Notes under the pieces: model-generated | Told to the model about the DNA's origin: nothing | Database searches by the model: none | The model's input: only the letters and a program-made list of their open reading frames with translations | Source: Bacteroidales bacterium | GTDB taxonomy: Bacteria; Bacteroidota; Bacteroidia; Bacteroidales; GCA-2748055 | Assembly: GCA_029210725.1 (NCBI GenBank) | Contig: JARGFM010000006.1 | Location: 83,028-147,027, forward strand | Length of the DNA stretch: 64,000 nucleotides | Direction of reading: 5' to 3' | Shown: positions 8,521 through 17,135 of the stretch, piece after piece | Position numbering within the stretch: the stretch's first letter is position 1 | Layout of the letters: each line of letters opens with the position of its first letter | Position numbers and translations under genes: made by a program

Positions 8521-9632
8521 GTAAGTTTACTGACAAAGTCATTGTGATCCTGAATATCCTGGCTGCCATGGCCATGTTGCTGGCTTATCTGGCTCCTCTG
8601 GTAAACCCGGCCAGAGTGATGTTCCCCGCTCTCTTCGGACTGGCCTATCCCTATCTCCTGATCGTGCACCTGGCCTTTCTCTGTTTCTGGCTGATCAGGC
8701 TGAAAAGAGAGATTTTTATCTCAGTCGTAGTTATTTTTTTGGGATGGAACCACTTAAATAATCTTATTCCTCTTCATATAAGATCTTCTGAGATTCCTGT
8801 AAATGCTGATCAGGACCGGTTCTTCAAGGTTCTTTCCTACAACGTGCGGGGATTTGATATTTATCAATGGAGCAAAGATCCTGAAGCAAAGAAGGAGATT
8901 TTTGAATTTCTGCAGAAACAGGAAGCTCAGCTGGTTTGTTTCCAGGAATATTATACCTCATCAGAACCAGGACAGAGGGATAAGGATATTTCCGGACAGC
9001 TCAGTTCTCTTCCAAATCACGCCGTATACTATACGGGCGATCCTGCCAACAGGAAGGGATTCGGGATTGCTACTTACAGCAGCTATCCGATCATTAAGAA
9101 AAGCCGGATCCCGTTTTCCTCCTCCTTTAATGCAGCCATGTATACCGATATCCTGGTCCATTCGGATACCATCCGGGTCTTCAATATTCATTTACAGTCT
9201 ATCAATTTCCAGCAGGATAACTATGCCTTTTTGGATACTGCCCGGCTTAAATACAACAATGAGCAGATGAACGAAATCCGCGCCATTGGTTCACGTTTAA
9301 AAACAGCATTCTCCATGCGGGCCGAACAGGCCCAGGTGATATCCAGCTATATCAGAGATTCCCCGCACCCGGTTATAGTCCTGGGTGATTTTAATGATAC
9401 CCCCCAATCCTACGCCTACAGGAAGATCAGGAAAGGTCTGAACGATGCCTTCAGAAAATCGGGGCGTGGCTTTGGAAATACCTATTCGGGAGAACTCCCC
9501 TCTTTTCGAATCGACTACATCATGTATGGGCCTTCTTTTCTATCCTCCGATTTCAAAAGGATCAAGACCGACCATTCCGATCACTACCCCATCTCCACCC
9601 TGCTCTTTATGCAGGATGAATTGATCCCCTGA
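8517..9632 (+). CDS. membrane-anchored endonuclease/exonuclease/phosphatase (EEP) family protein
   Basis: 371 residues starting at a GTG that overlaps the previous stop (GTGA). Three hydrophobic helices fill about residues 1-80, followed by a periplasm- or surface-facing EEP domain: LSYNVRGFD, FQEYYTS for the catalytic Glu, VFNIHLQS, LGDFNDTPQSYAY and the terminal DHSDHYPISTL-type HisAsp motif (KTDHSDHYPI). EEP enzymes hydrolyse phosphodiesters in nucleic acids, lipids or inositides; the substrate here is unknown. Co-transcription with the rhomboids is likely. The 3' end overlaps the convergent DUF434 gene by 26 bp. Confidence 0.85.
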   Translation: MSKFTDKVIVILNILAAMAMLLAYLAPLVNPARVMFPALFGLAYPYLLIVHLAFLCFWLIRLKREIFISVVVIFLGWNHLNNLIPLHIRSSEIPVNADQDRFFKVLSYNVRGFDIYQWSKDPEAKKEIFEFLQKQEAQLVCFQEYYTSSEPGQRDKDISGQLSSLPNHAVYYTGDPANRKGFGIATYSSYPIIKKSRIPFSSSFNAAMYTDILVHSDTIRVFNIHLQSINFQQDNYAFLDTARLKYNNEQMNEIRAIGSRLKTAFSMRAEQAQVISSYIRDSPHPVIVLGDFNDTPQSYAYRKIRKGLNDAFRKSGRGFGNTYSGELPSFRIDYIMYGPSFLSSDFKRIKTDHSDHYPISTLLFMQDELIP

Positions 9633-10293
9633 TCACCTGAGGAAAATCGGACTGGAAAAAATGGTAAAGGAGAAACCTGGGTAAATCTATCACCCGGCCC
9701 GGGTACTGGTCCATGATCGCTCCATCGGAAGTGCAGATGGCATCGCTGTTCTCCTGTTTAAGTACCTGATCCGGTGAAGGTACTGTATGAGCATCTCCTT
9801 CAATTCCCATCTTCATCATCTCCATACAAAGCTCTGCGGACAGCCGTCCGCTATGAGATACCGGTTCGTCCAGGTAATGAATATAGGTGGCATCAGGCCA
9901 CATTTTCAGCACTTCAAGCATCATGGATACCGATCTGGAAAACACGGATTTATTAATAATCCTGCCATGCATCTCCCCTGCATCCCGCAAGATTCCGTCA
10001 TTGCTTAAAAACAATGGTCTGCCCAGCAGGTAGTTATTTATGGTGAAGAGGACATTGTAGGTATCTATCAGGACAAGATCCCCTTTTTTCACTATTCCCA
10101 ATTTATTGCGTCGAAGCACGGCCTGTTCGGCTGGAACCACTCCCCTGTAAAGAATCTGACGCATATCGCGGGGCAACATGAATTTGTCGCCCACCAGTTT
10201 TAATGCACTTTTCTGCGGATATGCTTTTGAAAGGAGCCACAAATACTCCTCCGCTGCCTGAAATAGAAAATCCGGGAAGGTGCTGCTCATCAT
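9607..10293 (-). CDS. DUF434/DUF5616 domain protein
   Basis: 228 residues. The first 60 residues fit DUF434 (AAEEYLWLLSKAYPQKSALKLVGDK, then LPRDMRQILYRGV). The rest fits the partner domain with LIDTYNVLFTINNYLLG, LSNDGILRDAGEMHG and a C-terminal TSDGAIMD. The acidic pattern and the D-YNVL motif suggest a PIN/NYN-like nuclease fold, but this is only a resemblance. Biochemical function unknown. Confidence 0.75.
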   Translation of the reverse strand: MMSSTFPDFLFQAAEEYLWLLSKAYPQKSALKLVGDKFMLPRDMRQILYRGVVPAEQAVLRRNKLGIVKKGDLVLIDTYNVLFTINNYLLGRPLFLSNDGILRDAGEMHGRIINKSVFSRSVSMMLEVLKMWPDATYIHYLDEPVSHSGRLSAELCMEMMKMGIEGDAHTVPSPDQVLKQENSDAICTSDGAIMDQYPGRVIDLPRFLLYHFFQSDFPQVIRGSIHPA

Positions 10294-10400
10294 TCAAAAT
10301 TACGATAAAACAGGTCATAAAGCTGATTAACAAGCGTATAGAGTTATTAACAAATCTTATAAGGCACAAATTCAGGGTTATAGGATTTTACTTATCTTTA

Positions 10401-10436
10401 ATCATGAAGAACTAATACGCAATCATCATGAAGAAC
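10401..10436 (+). repeat. 12-bp direct repeat giving a decoy MKN-stop mini-frame
   Basis: ATCATGAAGAAC occurs at 10401-10412 and again at 10425-10436. The second copy holds the start of the SPOR lipoprotein. The first reads ATG-AAG-AAC-TAA, a three-codon frame with the same first codons. Confidence 0.5.
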
Positions 10437-10874
10437 CTGATCGGAATTATTTTACTGGGATTGATGGTATCCTCCTGCAATTTATTTCAAAAACCATCCA
10501 TGACTCAAGAACAGATTGATGAAATGCTTGCCGAAAATGAAGCGCTTAAAGCCCAGGCCAAAAGCAGCAAAGACCTGGCAGACCAACTTGCTCTTGCCAG
10601 AATGCAGGCAGATGAGGCCATGCTTAAACTGGCTGACTGTGAAGGAGGAAATTCGAAAGTTCATATCATCGTCGGTGCCTTCAAGACCTCTTCATACGCA
10701 GATGACTACGCAGTAAAAATGAAAGACCAGGGGTATGCGGGCCGAATTATTGCCGGCCCCTATAGTTTCAACCTGGTCACCTCCGGATCCTATAATTCGG
10801 TAAAAGCTGCTCTCCAGGATCTGAAGCCCGTTCGCGATAATGTGATCGAAACTGCCTGGATCTATATCGAATAA
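10428..10874 (+). CDS. SPOR-domain lipoprotein
   Basis: 148 residues. A lipoprotein signal with lipobox VSSC (Cys about residue 17) is followed by a short coiled-coil segment (about 25-65: EQIDEMLAENEALKAQAK), then a SPOR domain (HIIVGAFKTSSYADDYAVKMK, IIAGPYSFNLV). SPOR domains bind denuded peptidoglycan glycan strands at division sites. The protein is probably anchored in a membrane with the domain in the periplasm. It is convergent with the phosphofructokinase pair. Confidence 0.85.
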   Translation: MKNLIGIILLGLMVSSCNLFQKPSMTQEQIDEMLAENEALKAQAKSSKDLADQLALARMQADEAMLKLADCEGGNSKVHIIVGAFKTSSYADDYAVKMKDQGYAGRIIAGPYSFNLVTSGSYNSVKAALQDLKPVRDNVIETAWIYIE

Positions 10875-10919
10875 GCAAGCTTCGGAAAAGCTACAGTCGC
10901 CTCAGATTCCACTCAGGAA

Positions 10920-12125
10920 TTAAGAGCCGCTCATAATAAAGAGGGGCTGAAATTCAAAACTTTTGAAGTGAGGTCTTAAACGATCTGTATTGTAATGCTT
11001 TTTCACATCCACCAGTTTCTTCGTGCTGGTTACCACATCGATGGGAGCGTTGTCGTAACGGCCATTTCTCAGGACAACCAGCCTTCCGTGAATTCCTTTT
11101 AATATCAGATCCAGTGCAAGATTTCCATACGCCATGGGAACAATGGAGTCTATCGCATCCGGATCCCCCCCGCGAACCAGGTAACCCAGGTGCTGGTTGA
11201 TGATACTGATAGTTAGCCCATGATTAAATTTCGCCGACTTTTGTTTAATCAAATCGGCGACCGTGTTGCCAATTCCGCCCAGCTTTGCATGACCATAGGC
11301 ATCTTTCTCCCCATTTTTAAACATCATCGTTTCCATCCCCTGGAAAGTGGCCCCCTCTGAAACAAGTACCACGGAATAGTTGCTGGGATTCTGAAAACGG
11401 TCCTCCACCAAAAGCTCGGTCAGGTGCTCGATATCAAACTGGTATTCGGGTATAACACAGCGATTTGCGGCACCTGCCATCGTCGGGATCATGGCCGTAA
11501 AACCGGCATACCTTCCAAATACCTCCAGGACCAGTATCCGTTCATGTGAACCGGCCGAGGTTCGTAAGGTATTGGTCATATTAATGGTGCGGGTAACGCA
11601 GGTGCTGAAGCCGATGCAATAGTCGGTGCCCGGAACATCATTATCCATGGTCTTGGGTATGGCAATGACCTTAAAGCCCTCTTTGTATAGGCGAACCCCG
11701 TAACTCAGCGTGTCATCGCCACCAATGGGTATCAGATAGTCAATGCCCAGATAGTCGAGGTTCTTCAGTACTTCCGGAGTCAGATCGTTGCTCTCTTTCT
11801 TATATTTATCCTTCAGATGAGAAGGCACTGACTCAAACTTTATCCTGCTGGGATTTACTCTGGATGTATGTAGAAAGGTACCACCGGTCCGACCTGCCTT
11901 GTTCACAATCTGCTCGGTCAGAACCATAAAGTGTTCACTGTTATCCGCATTCTTATCCCGGATGATCTCTGTAATGCCCGACCAGCCTTTTCGAAGTCCG
12001 ATAACCTGGTATCCCTCCCGGAGGGCACGAATAGTAACCGCGCGAATAGCCGGATTTAAACCCGGTACATCACCACCCCCGGTTAGTATTCCAATGGTTC
12101 CTTTTTTCCTGTTCCCCTGCGCCAT
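10920..12125 (-). CDS. 6-phosphofructokinase, pyrophosphate-type residues (copy 1)
   Basis: 401 residues of the PfkA family: ILTGGGDVPGLNPAIRA at the N-terminus, IPIGGDDTLSYG, the catalytic loop PKTMDNDVPGTD and VFGRYAGFTA. In ATP-dependent enzymes the residues equivalent to E. coli 104 and 124 are Gly and Gly; Asp (GGDD) and Lys (PKT) are associated with use of pyrophosphate. Both are present, so it may be a reversible PPi-dependent enzyme. It interconverts fructose 6-phosphate and fructose 1,6-bisphosphate. It follows a paralogue with a 60-bp gap on the same strand. Confidence 0.9.
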   Translation of the reverse strand: MAQGNRKKGTIGILTGGGDVPGLNPAIRAVTIRALREGYQVIGLRKGWSGITEIIRDKNADNSEHFMVLTEQIVNKAGRTGGTFLHTSRVNPSRIKFESVPSHLKDKYKKESNDLTPEVLKNLDYLGIDYLIPIGGDDTLSYGVRLYKEGFKVIAIPKTMDNDVPGTDYCIGFSTCVTRTINMTNTLRTSAGSHERILVLEVFGRYAGFTAMIPTMAGAANRCVIPEYQFDIEHLTELLVEDRFQNPSNYSVVLVSEGATFQGMETMMFKNGEKDAYGHAKLGGIGNTVADLIKQKSAKFNHGLTISIINQHLGYLVRGGDPDAIDSIVPMAYGNLALDLILKGIHGRLVVLRNGRYDNAPIDVVTSTKKLVDVKKHYNTDRLRPHFKSFEFQPLFIMSGS

Positions 12126-12185
12126 GATTTTTCTTTTAAAATTAAAAGATTAATTGATATAAATCAACGACACCGGCAGTGGGTA

Positions 12186-13409
12186 CTACATATCCCAGTT
12201 AAGGATCTTCATAAAGTCATAGTCTTCAGGATTCTTCACATACTTTTTTGCAGCCCTGTAATCCTCTTTGATAATGTAATGCAGATTGTTCCTGAAGATT
12301 ACCTGCACAGATTCGGATTCAATATTCACCAGTCGGGGCTTCACCTTGCCATTTTCATCCTCTACATCTTTGAGGTAGAGCGGGGTAATATTGCCTCCGC
12401 GGTCAATAGTGGTCATGCAGCCTGTTTCTCCCTTTTCAAAAAGGCTGTAAACACCCAAACCCAGCCTGGTGGCATAGGAAAGGTCATAGGCAATGGGCCT
12501 GCAACAGCGCAGTTCGTACCCGATCTCTTCAGGCCGGCTTTTCACGGTAATCCTCAAACCTTTAAGATGTTGCTGGGTAAGCATATTAAAAATGTGTGAT
12601 TTACTTACATTCCCGAGCTCGGGATGACCATGCTCGTCGTAAGTGAAGTTAACGCCGGTCGCAATAATTTCCTCGTCACTCATAAAATGGAAAACACCCT
12701 CGCTGATCATGGCCACCCCATAATCGATACCCAGGATTCTGCGCTTAACCATGGAAGAAATCACCATCCTGGTAATCTTATCAAAGGTCATCTTGGTCTT
12801 ATTGAACATCTCGGGGATGATAATCATGGGGTAGTGACAGGCGGTTCCGATTCCGAATGCCAGGTGCCCGGCTTCACGTCCCATCGCACTGACCACAAAC
12901 CAGTTTCCACTGGTGCGGGCATCCTCATAAATGGTCGTGGATAGACGCACCCCCTCTTCCTTGGCAGAATGGTATCCAAAAGTAGGCGTCCCCTCCGGCA
13001 GCGGCAGGTCATTATCTATGGTCTTGGGTACATGAATGTTTTTCACGTCCATTTTCTGTTTGGCCAGGAACTTGGCCAGGCGGTTGGCGGTTGAAGCCGT
13101 ATCATCTCCCCCGATGGTCACCAGAAGCTTTACATTGTTCTTTTTAAAGAAATCCACTTTAAACTCATCATCCTTCGGTTTATACCGGCTCATTTTCAAG
13201 GCAGAGCCTCCCCTGCTGTAAATCTGATCGGCATATTCAAAATCGAGATATTCAAAAGAAGGTTCCTCGGAAAACAGACTTTTATACCCTCCGTTTATTC
13301 CAAGTACATTGTATCCATTCTTATTAAATATCTTAGTCACAGAACTGATGACAGTGTTGATTCCGGGTGCAGGTCCGCCTGCGCAAAGTATAGCAACAGC
13401 TTCTTTCAT
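12186..13409 (-). CDS. 6-phosphofructokinase, pyrophosphate-type residues (copy 2)
   Basis: 407 residues, clearly homologous to its neighbour but divergent. Motifs are LCAGGPAPGINTVISS, VTIGGDDTAST, PKTIDNDLPLPEGTPTFGY and VSAMGREAGHLAFGIG. It again carries the Asp/Lys pair expected for PPi use. The two genes are probably co-transcribed from an upstream promoter in the 149-bp gap shared with the divergent yidD. Two different paralogues may form a hetero-oligomer or differ in phosphoryl donor or regulation; the sequence cannot decide. Confidence 0.9.
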   Translation of the reverse strand: MKEAVAILCAGGPAPGINTVISSVTKIFNKNGYNVLGINGGYKSLFSEEPSFEYLDFEYADQIYSRGGSALKMSRYKPKDDEFKVDFFKKNNVKLLVTIGGDDTASTANRLAKFLAKQKMDVKNIHVPKTIDNDLPLPEGTPTFGYHSAKEEGVRLSTTIYEDARTSGNWFVVSAMGREAGHLAFGIGTACHYPMIIIPEMFNKTKMTFDKITRMVISSMVKRRILGIDYGVAMISEGVFHFMSDEEIIATGVNFTYDEHGHPELGNVSKSHIFNMLTQQHLKGLRITVKSRPEEIGYELRCCRPIAYDLSYATRLGLGVYSLFEKGETGCMTTIDRGGNITPLYLKDVEDENGKVKPRLVNIESESVQVIFRNNLHYIIKEDYRAAKKYVKNPEDYDFMKILNWDM

Positions 13410-13531
13410 GATAACAATTTGTAATTGAATTATAGGATTAACTGATTAACTGGAAAATTGCGCCGTGAAATTAAGCAAAATTGAAATGAATTCCAGTAAA
13501 GAAATGATCTAAATTACTCCCTAATTATTCT

Positions 13532-13539
13532 TAATTTTG
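13532..13539 (+). promoter_or_regulatory. -7 box ahead of yidD-znu operon
   Basis: TAATTTTG fits TAnnTTTG and lies 19 bp before the yidD ATG. No clear -33 TTTG was seen at the expected distance, so confidence is limited. No obvious Zur palindrome was found in the gap. Confidence 0.4.
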
Positions 13540-13558
13540 CCTGAATTTCAGTTGGCCT

Positions 13559-13882
13559 ATGAGCAGCTTATCAAGTCTTTCGGAGCGGATAAATGACTTT
13601 TTCCTGGTGAAGTGGGTCCGGTGGTTTTTGGTAGCCCTGCTAAGCACTCCTGTAAAAATTTACCAGTGGATCATTTCTCCGGCACTTCCAAAAACCTGCC
13701 GGTACTATCCCACCTGTTCCGAGTATGCCCTCGAAGCCCTGAAAATTCATGGCCCCGTAAAGGGGCTGATTCTGGGAACAAAAAGAATCCTGAGTTGTCA
13801 TCCATGGGGTGGTCACGGACATGATCCTGTGCCGCCCAAAGGCACTTCGCTTTTTAAAATATTTAAACCGGGTAATCCATGA
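13559..13882 (+). CDS. yidD: membrane protein insertion efficiency factor YidD
   Basis: 107 residues. After an N-terminal amphipathic/hydrophobic helix comes the family core [19 protein letters not shown], then [21 protein letters not shown]. YidD assists YidC-dependent insertion of inner-membrane proteins. The length is slightly above the usual 70-90 residues because of an N-terminal extension of about 25 residues. Its TGA overlaps the znuA ATG (ATGA), making it the first gene of a seven-gene operon. Confidence 0.92.
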   Translation: MSSLSSLSERINDFFLVKWVRWFLVALLSTPVKIYQWIISPALPKTCRYYPTCSEYALEALKIHGPVKGLILGTKRILSCHPWGGHGHDPVPPKGTSLFKIFKPGNP

Positions 13883-14766
13883 AAAAACTGCTTCTTTTCC
13901 TATCGGGATTCTTACTGCTCTCCTCCTGCCGGACGGGAGTTGAATCCACGGACAAACCTGTGATAAGCGTCAGCATCATTCCTCAGCAATTTTTTATTGA
14001 ACAGCTGGCCGGAAACCTGGTGGAAGTAAATGTAATGATACCTTCCGGGGCCAGTCCCGCCACTTACGAGCCCACTGTATCACAACTTGAGAAACTGGAT
14101 GGATCCTCCCTGTATATGCGCATTGGATATGTGGGTTTTGAACAAAGCTGGATGGATAAGATCAAAAGCGTTGATCCGGGAATGAAAATTGTCGATCTTT
14201 CGAAGGGAGTAGAGATCATCCTGGAGGAAGAAGAGCAAGAAATTGAAGAGGCCGGGGAACACCACGAGCATTCACATCACGGTCCGGATCCTCATATCTG
14301 GATGTCAGTCATCAATGCCGGAATAATTGCGGACAATATTCTTGAAGAGCTTCAACTGCTCCTCCCCGATAAAAAGGAATATCTTCAGGCCAGGCATGAT
14401 CAATTCGGCCTCTATCTGGATACGCTTCACGCATCAATCACGGGCCAGCTTGAAGGTGTTGAAAACAGGGCATTCATGATTTATCATCCGGCACTCACCT
14501 ATTTTGCAAGAGATTACGGGCTGGAACAACTCTCCCTCGAAAAAGAGGGAAAATCGCCCTCACCGGCCCATCTGAAACAAATGACTGATCTGGCCCGGGT
14601 TAAAAATATCAGGAAAATACTGATACAAAGCCAGTTTGACCGTAAAAATGCCGAGATTCTTTCCCGTGAAACGGGAGCTCATATTGTTCAGTTTGATCCA
14701 CTCTCTCTGCATTGGGGTGAACAAATGCTTTATATTGCAGAACAGCTTAATTCCCCGGCTCCATGA
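13879..14766 (+). CDS. znuA: zinc ABC transporter substrate-binding lipoprotein
   Basis: 295 residues. A lipoprotein signal with LLSSC (Cys about 17) starts a cluster A-I metal-binding protein. The early [14 protein letters not shown] strand, an acidic His-rich loop (EHHEHSHHG, about 131-139), DPHIWMS, and later [13 protein letters not shown] provide the usual ligands. The His-rich loop favours zinc over manganese. It overlaps znuC by 4 bp and delivers metal to the ZnuB permease. Confidence 0.92.
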   Translation: MKKLLLFLSGFLLLSSCRTGVESTDKPVISVSIIPQQFFIEQLAGNLVEVNVMIPSGASPATYEPTVSQLEKLDGSSLYMRIGYVGFEQSWMDKIKSVDPGMKIVDLSKGVEIILEEEEQEIEEAGEHHEHSHHGPDPHIWMSVINAGIIADNILEELQLLLPDKKEYLQARHDQFGLYLDTLHASITGQLEGVENRAFMIYHPALTYFARDYGLEQLSLEKEGKSPSPAHLKQMTDLARVKNIRKILIQSQFDRKNAEILSRETGAHIVQFDPLSLHWGEQMLYIAEQLNSPAP

Positions 14767-15509
14767 GCAATCTGCTTATAGAGATTAAAAATATGGATGT
14801 TGCTTATCAGAAGCAGCTGGTCCTCTCCAATGTCAGTTTATCTGTGTTCGAACACGATTTTATTGGAATCATCGGTCCGAACGGTGGCGGCAAAACCTCC
14901 CTGCTTAAGGCCATCCTGGGTCTTATTAAACCAGTAAAGGGAGAAGTAAATCTTTTATTGAACAGATCTGAGATCGGGTACCTCCCACAGGGAAGCCAGG
15001 TGGATGAAAGCTTCCCCATTACTGTAAAAGAGGTGATCGCTTCCGGATTGGAACACGGATTGAAAGTGAGACCGGGCACAGCCAGGAGAAGGCGAGACAA
15101 AGTGGATCAGGCGCTGGAAACTGTGGGACTTGAGAAATTGCGGTCACGCGCCATAGGAGAATTGTCCGGCGGAGAACTCCAGCGCACCATGCTGGCCAGA
15201 GCCATTATCTCTTCCCCCGGCTTACTGGTTCTTGATGAACCTGACACCCACGTGGACAATCAATTTGAAACGGAGCTGTATGCCCTTTTAAAAGAGTTGA
15301 ACAAAACCATGACCATCATGCTGGTCTCGCATGATATCGGTACGATTTCTCCCTATATCAAAACCATTGCCTGTGTAAACCGCGATCTGCATTACCATCC
15401 CTCCAATGAGATCAGTGAAGAACAGCTGAAGGTATATAATTGTCCCATCGAAATCATCGCCCATGGCCCTGTCCCCCACCGGGTCATAAAAGAGCACATT
15501 CATAAATAA
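14763..15509 (+). CDS. znuC: zinc ABC transporter ATP-binding protein
   Basis: 248 residues with Walker A GPNGGGKTS (about 38-46), signature LSGGELQRTMLARA, Walker B LLVLDEPDTHVD and the switch histidine in VSHD. The acidic residue after Walker B is intact (DEPD). Located between the binding protein and permease genes with 4-bp overlap and 1-bp gap, it powers metal uptake. Confidence 0.93.
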   Translation: MSNLLIEIKNMDVAYQKQLVLSNVSLSVFEHDFIGIIGPNGGGKTSLLKAILGLIKPVKGEVNLLLNRSEIGYLPQGSQVDESFPITVKEVIASGLEHGLKVRPGTARRRRDKVDQALETVGLEKLRSRAIGELSGGELQRTMLARAIISSPGLLVLDEPDTHVDNQFETELYALLKELNKTMTIMLVSHDIGTISPYIKTIACVNRDLHYHPSNEISEEQLKVYNCPIEIIAHGPVPHRVIKEHIHK

Positions 15510-15510
15510 C

Positions 15511-16326
15511 ATGGAACTGCTGGAACTGCTCAAATATGGATTCATTCAACATGCAGTGCTGGCAGCTCTGCTCATGTCTGTCAGCTGCGGTATCATAGGT
15601 ACATACATCGTATCAAGACGGATGGTTTTTATCAGCGGTGGTATTACCCATGCTTCCTTTGGCGGGGTGGGAATTGGGTATTACCTCGGGTTCTCCCCGC
15701 TGGCCGGAGCTGCTGCTGTGGCCATACTGGCTGCCTTAACAACCGAGAACCTTACCCGGCGCAAAGTGATGCGAAACGATTCCATTATTGCCATCCTCTG
15801 GTCTCTGGGCATGGCCATCGGTATAATCTTTGTATATCTGGCACCGGGATACGCGCCCAATCTGATGAGTTACCTCTTTGGCAGCATTATCACGGTAACC
15901 AATACCGATCTCTGGCTGATGCTGGCACTGGCATTGGCTGTTACCACGGTAAGCATACTCTTCTACCGGCCCATCTTATACGTCGCATTTGATGAGCAGT
16001 TCGCACGGATTCGGGGGATCCCGGTTATGTTTATCAACTATCTGCTAATTATCCTGACGGCTCTGACCATTGTTTTAAGTATCCGCACAGCCGGAATCAT
16101 CCTGGTACTCTCTGTGCTAACCATCCCCCAGAATATATCAAACCTGTTTACCCGGCGCTTCAGTCACATCATGATCGGATCAGTGATACTGGGGTTTTTC
16201 GCCTCCCTCCTGGGGCTGATCCTCTCTTATTACATGGATATTCCTTCGGGGGCTACCATTATATTTACCCTTGTGATCTTATATCTGCTGGCCCGCCTGA
16301 TTAAAGTTGCTATTTTTGGAAGATGA
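15511..16326 (+). CDS. znuB: zinc ABC transporter permease
   Basis: 271 residues, all hydrophobic with about eight membrane helices, of the ABC-3 family. Typical segments are SCGIIGTYIVSRRMVFISGGITHASFGGVGIGY near the N-terminus, MSYLFGS and IRTAGIILVLSVLTIPQNIS. It pairs with ZnuC. Its TGA overlaps the dapD ATG. Confidence 0.92.
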   Translation: MELLELLKYGFIQHAVLAALLMSVSCGIIGTYIVSRRMVFISGGITHASFGGVGIGYYLGFSPLAGAAAVAILAALTTENLTRRKVMRNDSIIAILWSLGMAIGIIFVYLAPGYAPNLMSYLFGSIITVTNTDLWLMLALALAVTTVSILFYRPILYVAFDEQFARIRGIPVMFINYLLIILTALTIVLSIRTAGIILVLSVLTIPQNISNLFTRRFSHIMIGSVILGFFASLLGLILSYYMDIPSGATIIFTLVILYLLARLIKVAIFGR

Positions 16327-17135
16327 AATTAAAAGAGACCATTGAGGCCGCCTGGAATGAGCGGGAGCTCCTTAAGGATATGGACGTTCAGAGAGCCATT
16401 CATGAGGTTATCGACCAACTGGACACCGGCATCTTAAGGGTTGCCTATCAGGAGTCGGGGAGCTGGATAGTAAATGACTGGGTCAAAAAGGCTGTCATCC
16501 TTTATTTTCCCATAAGAAAGATGGAAACCATAGAGGTTCCTCCCTTTGAGTTCCACGATAAGATCCCCTTAAAAAGCGGCTATAAATCGAAGGGGGTTCG
16601 TGTGGTGCCCCACGCCATTGCCAGATATGGAGCCTATATCTCAAGAGGGGTTATCATGATGCCTTCCTACGTGAATATAGGGGCTTATGTGGACGAAGGT
16701 ACCATGGTCGATACCTGGGCTACCGTTGGATCCTGTGCTCAAATCGGAAAAAATGTTCATCTAAGCGGCGGCGTTGGGATAGGTGGTGTCCTTGAGCCGG
16801 TACAGGCAGCCCCGGTTATTATAGAGGATAACTGTTTCATCGGCTCCAGGAGTATTGTCGTTGAAGGGGTGCGGGTGGAATCTGAAGCAGTTCTTGGCGC
16901 CAACGTGGTCATTACCAAATCTACCCGGATCATTGATGTCACCGGAAAAGAGCCTGTGGAGATACGGGGAGTCGTTCCGGCCCGCTCAGTGGTAATACCA
17001 GGATCCTACACCAAAAGCTTCCCGGCTGGTGACTTCCAGGTAGCCTGCGCTCTGATCATCGGGACCCGGAAACCATCCACGGACCTGAAAACCTCCCTGA
17101 ATGATGCCCTCAGGGAATACAATGTAGCAGTGTAA
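16323..17135 (+). CDS. dapD: 2,3,4,5-tetrahydropyridine-2,6-dicarboxylate N-succinyltransferase
   Basis: 270 residues, the standard DapD length. It transfers succinyl from succinyl-CoA in the lysine/diaminopimelate pathway, needed for peptidoglycan. An N-terminal helical domain is followed by a left-handed beta-helix of hexapeptide repeats, with YVNIGAYVDEGTMVDTWATVGSCAQIG and IGGVLEPVQAAPVIIEDNCFIGSRS (start of the motif only is diagnostic). The stop shares one base with the next ATG (TAATG). Its position in a zinc-uptake operon is curious but has no obvious direct link. Confidence 0.95.
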   Translation: MKLKETIEAAWNERELLKDMDVQRAIHEVIDQLDTGILRVAYQESGSWIVNDWVKKAVILYFPIRKMETIEVPPFEFHDKIPLKSGYKSKGVRVVPHAIARYGAYISRGVIMMPSYVNIGAYVDEGTMVDTWATVGSCAQIGKNVHLSGGVGIGGVLEPVQAAPVIIEDNCFIGSRSIVVEGVRVESEAVLGANVVITKSTRIIDVTGKEPVEIRGVVPARSVVIPGSYTKSFPAGDFQVACALIIGTRKPSTDLKTSLNDALREYNVAV

